The notes below the pieces were generated by a model. The model saw only the letters and a program-made list of their open reading frames with translations. It made no database searches and was not told the origin of the DNA. Below are positions 6,838 to 9,417 of a stretch of 9,417 nucleotides of DNA, piece after piece. A program made the position numbers and the translations under genes. How positions within the stretch are numbered: position 1 is the stretch's first letter; the number at the start of each line of letters is the position of its first letter. Source of the DNA: Lachnospiraceae bacterium (lineage in GTDB: Bacteria > Bacillota > Clostridia > Lachnospirales > Lachnospiraceae); the NCBI GenBank assembly GCA_017959525.1, contig JAGDAL010000345.1:1-9417 (forward strand), in the 5' to 3' direction.

Positions 6838-8055
6838 ATGGGAATCTATGAAGAACTCGTAGCACGAGGCCTCATTGCACAGGTAACCAATGAGGACGAA
6901 ATCAGAGAAATGATCAACAACGGTAAGGCAACCTTCTATATCGGGTTTGACTGTACCGCAGACAGCTTGACTGCAGGACATTTTATGGCATTGACCTTGA
7001 TGAAGCGTCTGCAGATGGCAGGCAACAAGCCAATCGCATTGATCGGTGGCGGAACCACCATGATCGGTGATCCAAGTGGACGTACCGACATACGTAAGAT
7101 GTTATCCCGTGAGGATATTGATCACAACGCAGAGTGCTTCAAGCGCCAGATGGAGCGTTTCATCGATTTCGGTGAAGGCAAGGCTATGATGGTCAACAAT
7201 GCAGACTGGTTATTGAACTTAAACTACGTGGATTTGTTGCGTGAGGTTGGCGCATGCTTTTCCGTTAACAATATGTTGCGTGCAGAGTGCTACAAGCAGC
7301 GTATGGAAAAGGGCTTAAGCTTCTTAGAGTTTAACTACATGATCATGCAGTCCTACGATTTCTACTACATGTTCCAGAAGTACAACTGTAACATGGAGTT
7401 CGGTGGAGACGATCAGTGGTCCAACATGCTTGGCGGTACGGAATTGATCCGTCGTAAGTTGGGTAAGGATGCACATGCTATGACCATTACTTTACTTACC
7501 GATGCACAGGGCAAGAAGATGGGTAAGACCGCAGGTAATGCGGTATGGTTGGATGCAAACAAGACTAGCCCATTCGATTTCTATCAGTACTGGAGAAACG
7601 TAGACGATGCAGACGTATTGAAGTGCATCCGTATGTTAACCTTCCTTCCGTTAGAGCAGATTGACGAGATGGATAAGTGGGAAGGTGCTGAGCTGAACAA
7701 GGCAAAAGAGATTTTGGCTTGGGAGTTAACCAACATGGTTCACGGCGAAGAGGAAGCCAACAAGGCAAGAGAGAGTGCACGTGCGCTTTTCTCCGCAGGT
7801 AGTGCAGAGAATATGCCAACCGTTCAGGTAGCAGCAGATGCATTCAACGATGGCAGCATCGATATTCTTGGACTTTTGGTGGCAGCAGGTATGGCAACTA
7901 GCCGTAACGAAGCGCGTCGTGCCGTAGAGCAGGGCGGTGTTACCGTGAACGGTGAGAAGGTTGCAGATGCGAAGACGACTTATACCCAGGCAGACTTTGC
8001 AGAGGAGTTTATCCTGAAGAAGGGTAAGAAGAAGTTCTGTAAGGTAACGGTGTAA
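6838..8055 (+). CDS. tyrS: Tyrosyl-tRNA synthetase
   Basis: TyrRS is the class I enzyme that activates tyrosine with ATP and charges tRNA-Tyr; it works as a cytoplasmic homodimer. I chose the ATG at 6838 (405 residues) because AAGGAG lies at 6826-6831, six bases upstream, and MGIYEELVARGLI aligns with other TyrRS N-termini. An in-frame ATG at 6820 would be poorly served, since its nearest GAGGA is 14 bases away. Residues follow Bacillus numbering closely: Tyr34, Asp38, Thr40, then T45-A-G-H48 where HIGH is usual. Next come IGDPSGR, the Tyr-specificity block YMIMQSYDF, FGGDDQWSN and the KMGKT version of KMSKS. The C-terminus has an S4 RNA-binding domain (SRNEARRAVEQGGVTVNGEKV region). Expression is controlled by the tyrosine T-box just upstream, and a phosphatase gene follows after three bases. 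Thr in place of the first HIGH His is unusual, but the rest of the active site is intact. Confidence 0.97.
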   Translation: MGIYEELVARGLIAQVTNEDEIREMINNGKATFYIGFDCTADSLTAGHFMALTLMKRLQMAGNKPIALIGGGTTMIGDPSGRTDIRKMLSREDIDHNAECFKRQMERFIDFGEGKAMMVNNADWLLNLNYVDLLREVGACFSVNNMLRAECYKQRMEKGLSFLEFNYMIMQSYDFYYMFQKYNCNMEFGGDDQWSNMLGGTELIRRKLGKDAHAMTITLLTDAQGKKMGKTAGNAVWLDANKTSPFDFYQYWRNVDDADVLKCIRMLTFLPLEQIDEMDKWEGAELNKAKEILAWELTNMVHGEEEANKARESARALFSAGSAENMPTVQVAADAFNDGSIDILGLLVAAGMATSRNEARRAVEQGGVTVNGEKVADAKTTYTQADFAEEFILKKGKKKFCKVTV

Positions 8056-8058
8056 TAT

Positions 8059-8589
8059 ATGGCATGGGAATTTGATGTATTGCATTGGTTCCAGAGCCTG
8101 CACGGACCTGTACAGGATGCGTTCTTTAGTTTCATTACGCACTTTGGAGATGCAGGATTGTTCTGGATCATTGCAACAGCATTGGTGTTGATTTTTGTGA
8201 AAGATAAGCGGGTGGGGCTGACGGCAGCCCTTGCCCTGCTGTTGGATCTTTTGATTTGCAATATTTGCCTGAAGCCGATGATTGCAAGAGATCGTCCGTT
8301 CTGGATAGATACGTCTGTACAACTTTTGGTGAAGCCGCCGACGGATTATTCCTTCCCGTCCGGCCATTCCGCAGCCAGCTTTGCAGCAGCGGTTTCCTTT
8401 GTACAGTACAACCGTAAATGGGGATGTGCAGCGTTAGTACTTGCAACGTTAATCGCTATTTCCAGATTGTATCTGTTCATCCATTTTCCTACTGATGTGT
8501 TGGTGGGAATTGCAGTGGGAATCCTCTGTGGCCTTTTGTCCGGACTCCTGATTCGTGAGGCTTACGGCCGGTTTACCAAGGAAAAATAA
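8059..8589 (+). CDS. PAP2-family membrane phosphatase (undecaprenyl-diphosphatase-like)
   Basis: This 176-residue integral membrane protein has the three acid-phosphatase motifs of the PAP2 superfamily in order: KPMIARDRP (72-80), FPSGH (99-103, with the catalytic-pair His103) and SRLYLFIHFPTD (135-146, nucleophile His142). Hydrophobic segments at about 31-48, 53-71, 104-118, 122-139 and 146-165 give a five- to six-helix topology with the active site at the outer face. In Gram-positive bacteria such small stand-alone proteins often dephosphorylate undecaprenyl pyrophosphate (BcrC type), recycling the cell-wall carrier lipid; other lipid phosphates are possible. The ATG lies three bases after the tyrS stop and lacks a clear ribosome binding site (only AAGG at 8041-8044, too far), so translation is probably coupled to tyrS. 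It therefore likely falls under the same T-box. No terminator follows before the mntP promoter. Confidence 0.9.
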   Translation: MAWEFDVLHWFQSLHGPVQDAFFSFITHFGDAGLFWIIATALVLIFVKDKRVGLTAALALLLDLLICNICLKPMIARDRPFWIDTSVQLLVKPPTDYSFPSGHSAASFAAAVSFVQYNRKWGCAALVLATLIAISRLYLFIHFPTDVLVGIAVGILCGLLSGLLIREAYGRFTKEK

Positions 8590-8590
8590 T

Positions 8591-8619
8591 TTGACATTAG
8601 TAGATTTCTTCGATATATT
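8591..8619 (+). promoter_or_regulatory. Sigma-A promoter of the mntP riboswitch transcript
   Basis: TTGACA (8591-8596), 17 bases, TATATT (8614-8619) is near-perfect and starts one base after the PAP2 stop codon. Transcription should begin near 8626. A TATAAT at 8620-8625 is too far from the -35 (23 bases) to be its partner. A perfect 10-bp palindrome TTGTATACAA lies at 8631-8640, just past the expected start site. Confidence 0.85.
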
Positions 8620-8644
8620 TATAATCAAATTTGTATACAATATT

Positions 8645-8735
8645 TCCGTAGGGGAGTAATTCGCGTTGAATAACGTGATTTGTCAACAATCTCGATTCGA
8701 AGGAATCTGGCAAATCTTAATGAATGAGACTTACG
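8645..8735 (+). ncRNA. yybP-ykoY manganese riboswitch aptamer
   Basis: The conserved elements of the Mn2+-sensing yybP-ykoY class occur in order: GGGGAGTA (8651-8658); a hairpin (GCGTT with AACGT around GAAT); GTCAACA (8682-8688); a P3 hairpin GATTC-GAAG-GAATC (8694-8707) followed by TGG; and GAGAC (8726-8730). The closing helix P1 can form between CGTA (8647-8650) and TACG (8732-8735). In known members, both L1 and L3 loops meet to coordinate manganese. The element sits in the leader of mntP, the cognate manganese exporter. The 3' side of P1 overlaps the 5' arm of the terminator at 8726-8771, so binding should switch transcription on. Confidence 0.92.
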
Positions 8736-8771
8736 TGTGTCCGATGTTGACACGCGTAGAGTCTCTTTTTT
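8726..8771 (+). terminator. Riboswitch-controlled intrinsic terminator before mntP
   Basis: GAGACTTACGTGTGTC (8726-8741) pairs with GACACGCGTAGAGTCTC (8749-8765) with a single bulged A and two G-U pairs, around a 7-base loop. TTTTTT follows (8766-8771). The 5' arm includes bases needed for the aptamer's P1 helix, so terminator and Mn-bound aptamer exclude each other. It also ends any transcript running on from the tyrS-PAP2 operon. Confidence 0.92.
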
Positions 8772-8804
8772 ATTGCCCGGGAAATGGTAGTAGTGGAGAA
8801 CAGT

Positions 8805-9383
8805 ATGAATTTAGCGGATTTATTTTTGATTGGCGTCGGATTGTCCATGGATGCATTTGCCGTATCGGTATGCAAAGGTCTTGGAATGACACGCATCAAC
8901 AAAAAACAATGCTTTTTGATTGCTTTGTTTTTCGGTGGATTTCAGGCATTGATGCCATTGCTTGGCTGGGTGCTCGGTTCGGCAGTAGCCGGTTATGTAA
9001 CCAAGATTGATCATTGGATCGCCTTTTTGCTCTTAGCTTATGTCGGCGGCAAGATGGCCTTTGATGCCATCAAGGAGTGGAAAGAAGACGAGACTCCGAT
9101 TGCTTTGGACTTGCCGTTGCCTCTGAAGGAACTTGTGATGCTGGCGATTGCCACCAGTATCGATGCTTTTGCGGTAGGAATTACCTTTTCCTTCTTAACG
9201 GTGAACATCTGGAAGGCCATCGGTATTATCGGAATTACCACCTTTGTTCTGTCGGGACTTGGGGTGTTCCTCGGGAACATCTTCGGAAGCAAGCTAAAAA
9301 GCAAAGCGCAGTTGGCGGGCGGAATCATCTTAATCGCCCTTGGAGTTCGTATATTAGTAACGCATTTAATGGGATTGGCATAG
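8805..9383 (+). CDS. mntP: Manganese efflux pump MntP
   Basis: MntP exports excess Mn2+ across the cytoplasmic membrane. The 192-residue protein begins MNLADLFLIGVGLSMDAFAVSV and has about six membrane helices. They form two repeats, each with the metal-site signature: SMDAFAVS (14-21) in the first and SIDAFAVG in the second half. GGKMAFDAIKEW resembles the conserved inter-repeat segment of E. coli MntP. I chose the ATG at 8805, with GTGGAG at 8793-8798; it aligns with the family N-terminus. The in-frame ATG at 8784 would add seven residues (MVVVENS) and has no good ribosome binding site. The yybP-ykoY riboswitch immediately upstream supports the assignment: expression should rise when manganese is abundant. 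A further gene starts 13 bases downstream, so mntP is probably the first gene of an operon. Confidence 0.95.
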   Translation: MNLADLFLIGVGLSMDAFAVSVCKGLGMTRINKKQCFLIALFFGGFQALMPLLGWVLGSAVAGYVTKIDHWIAFLLLAYVGGKMAFDAIKEWKEDETPIALDLPLPLKELVMLAIATSIDAFAVGITFSFLTVNIWKAIGIIGITTFVLSGLGVFLGNIFGSKLKSKAQLAGGIILIALGVRILVTHLMGLA

Positions 9384-9396
9384 GAAAGGAGCGCAT

Positions 9397-9417
9397 ATGT
9401 TAGTAGCAGTGAAAGCC
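9397..9417 (+). CDS. Start of an unidentified gene, cut off by the window end
   Basis: An ATG at 9397 preceded by AAAGGAG (9385-9391), five bases away, opens a frame reading MLVAVKA up to the last base. The ribosome binding site is as strong as any in the window and begins two bases after the mntP stop, so this looks like a real gene co-transcribed with mntP. Seven residues are too few to identify it. Confidence 0.6.

Noticed and set aside
7726..8367. A 213-residue open frame on the minus strand opposite tyrS and the PAP2 gene
   Set aside because: Its translation is rich in Cys, His and Arg with no recognisable domain, and both genes on the other strand are certain.
8784..8804. An earlier mntP start (MVVVENS extension)
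   Set aside because: There is no good ribosome binding site in the 12 bases between the terminator U-tract and this ATG, and homologues align from the ATG at 8805.
8666..9010. A 114-residue open frame on the plus strand overlapping the riboswitch and mntP
   Set aside because: It covers a structured aptamer and terminator and the first third of mntP in another frame; mntP has clear motifs and its own start.
1..9417. Mobile elements, CRISPR arrays, tRNA or rRNA genes, phage or defence genes
   Set aside because: No transposase or integrase-like products, direct-repeat arrays, cloverleaf sequences or rRNA-like stretches were seen; gene content is housekeeping, metabolic and sensory.

Overview
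The window looks like chromosomal DNA from a Gram-positive anaerobe of the class Clostridia, most likely Lachnospiraceae. The reasons are a T-box leader on an aminoacyl-tRNA synthetase, a solitary BioY under a BirA-type operator, strong AAGGAG-like ribosome binding sites, near-consensus sigma-A promoters, and protein variants that I recall, without checking, from that family. I cannot name genus or species. There are no mobile elements, CRISPR arrays, tRNA or rRNA genes. Gene density is high and every gene but bioY is on the plus strand.

Region 1 (1-2951) is the distal part of a tryptophan operon: the 3' end of trpC, then trpF, trpB and trpA, each overlapping the next by 4 or 8 bases. Together they convert phosphoribosyl-anthranilate to tryptophan. 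Region 2 (2951-3660) holds a terminator hairpin shared by the converging trp and bioY transcripts. It also holds bioY (biotin uptake, minus strand), whose promoter is overlapped by an inverted repeat of BirA type.

Region 3 (3661-6448) is a probable two-gene operon. A KDPG/KHG aldolase carrying a C-terminal glyoxalase-like (VOC) domain is followed 18 bases later by a membrane chemoreceptor. An 18-bp palindrome that I cannot assign to a regulator lies over the probable promoter.

Region 4 (6449-8589) has a consensus promoter, a complete tyrosine-specific T-box leader with its terminator, tyrS, and a tightly coupled PAP2-family phosphatase gene. Region 5 (8590-9417) has another near-consensus promoter, a yybP-ykoY manganese riboswitch with its terminator, mntP (manganese export), and the first seven codons of a further gene.

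Regulation is visible at most units: BirA operator, unknown palindrome, T-box and Mn riboswitch. No intrinsic terminator is seen after the chemoreceptor or the PAP2 gene, so the T-box and riboswitch terminators are the first transcription stops that upstream polymerases would meet. I see no clearly undescribed system. The least ordinary points are the aldolase-VOC-chemoreceptor pairing with its unassigned operator, and active-site variants in TyrRS (TAGH instead of HIGH) and TrpA (Glu in place of the catalytic Asp60).
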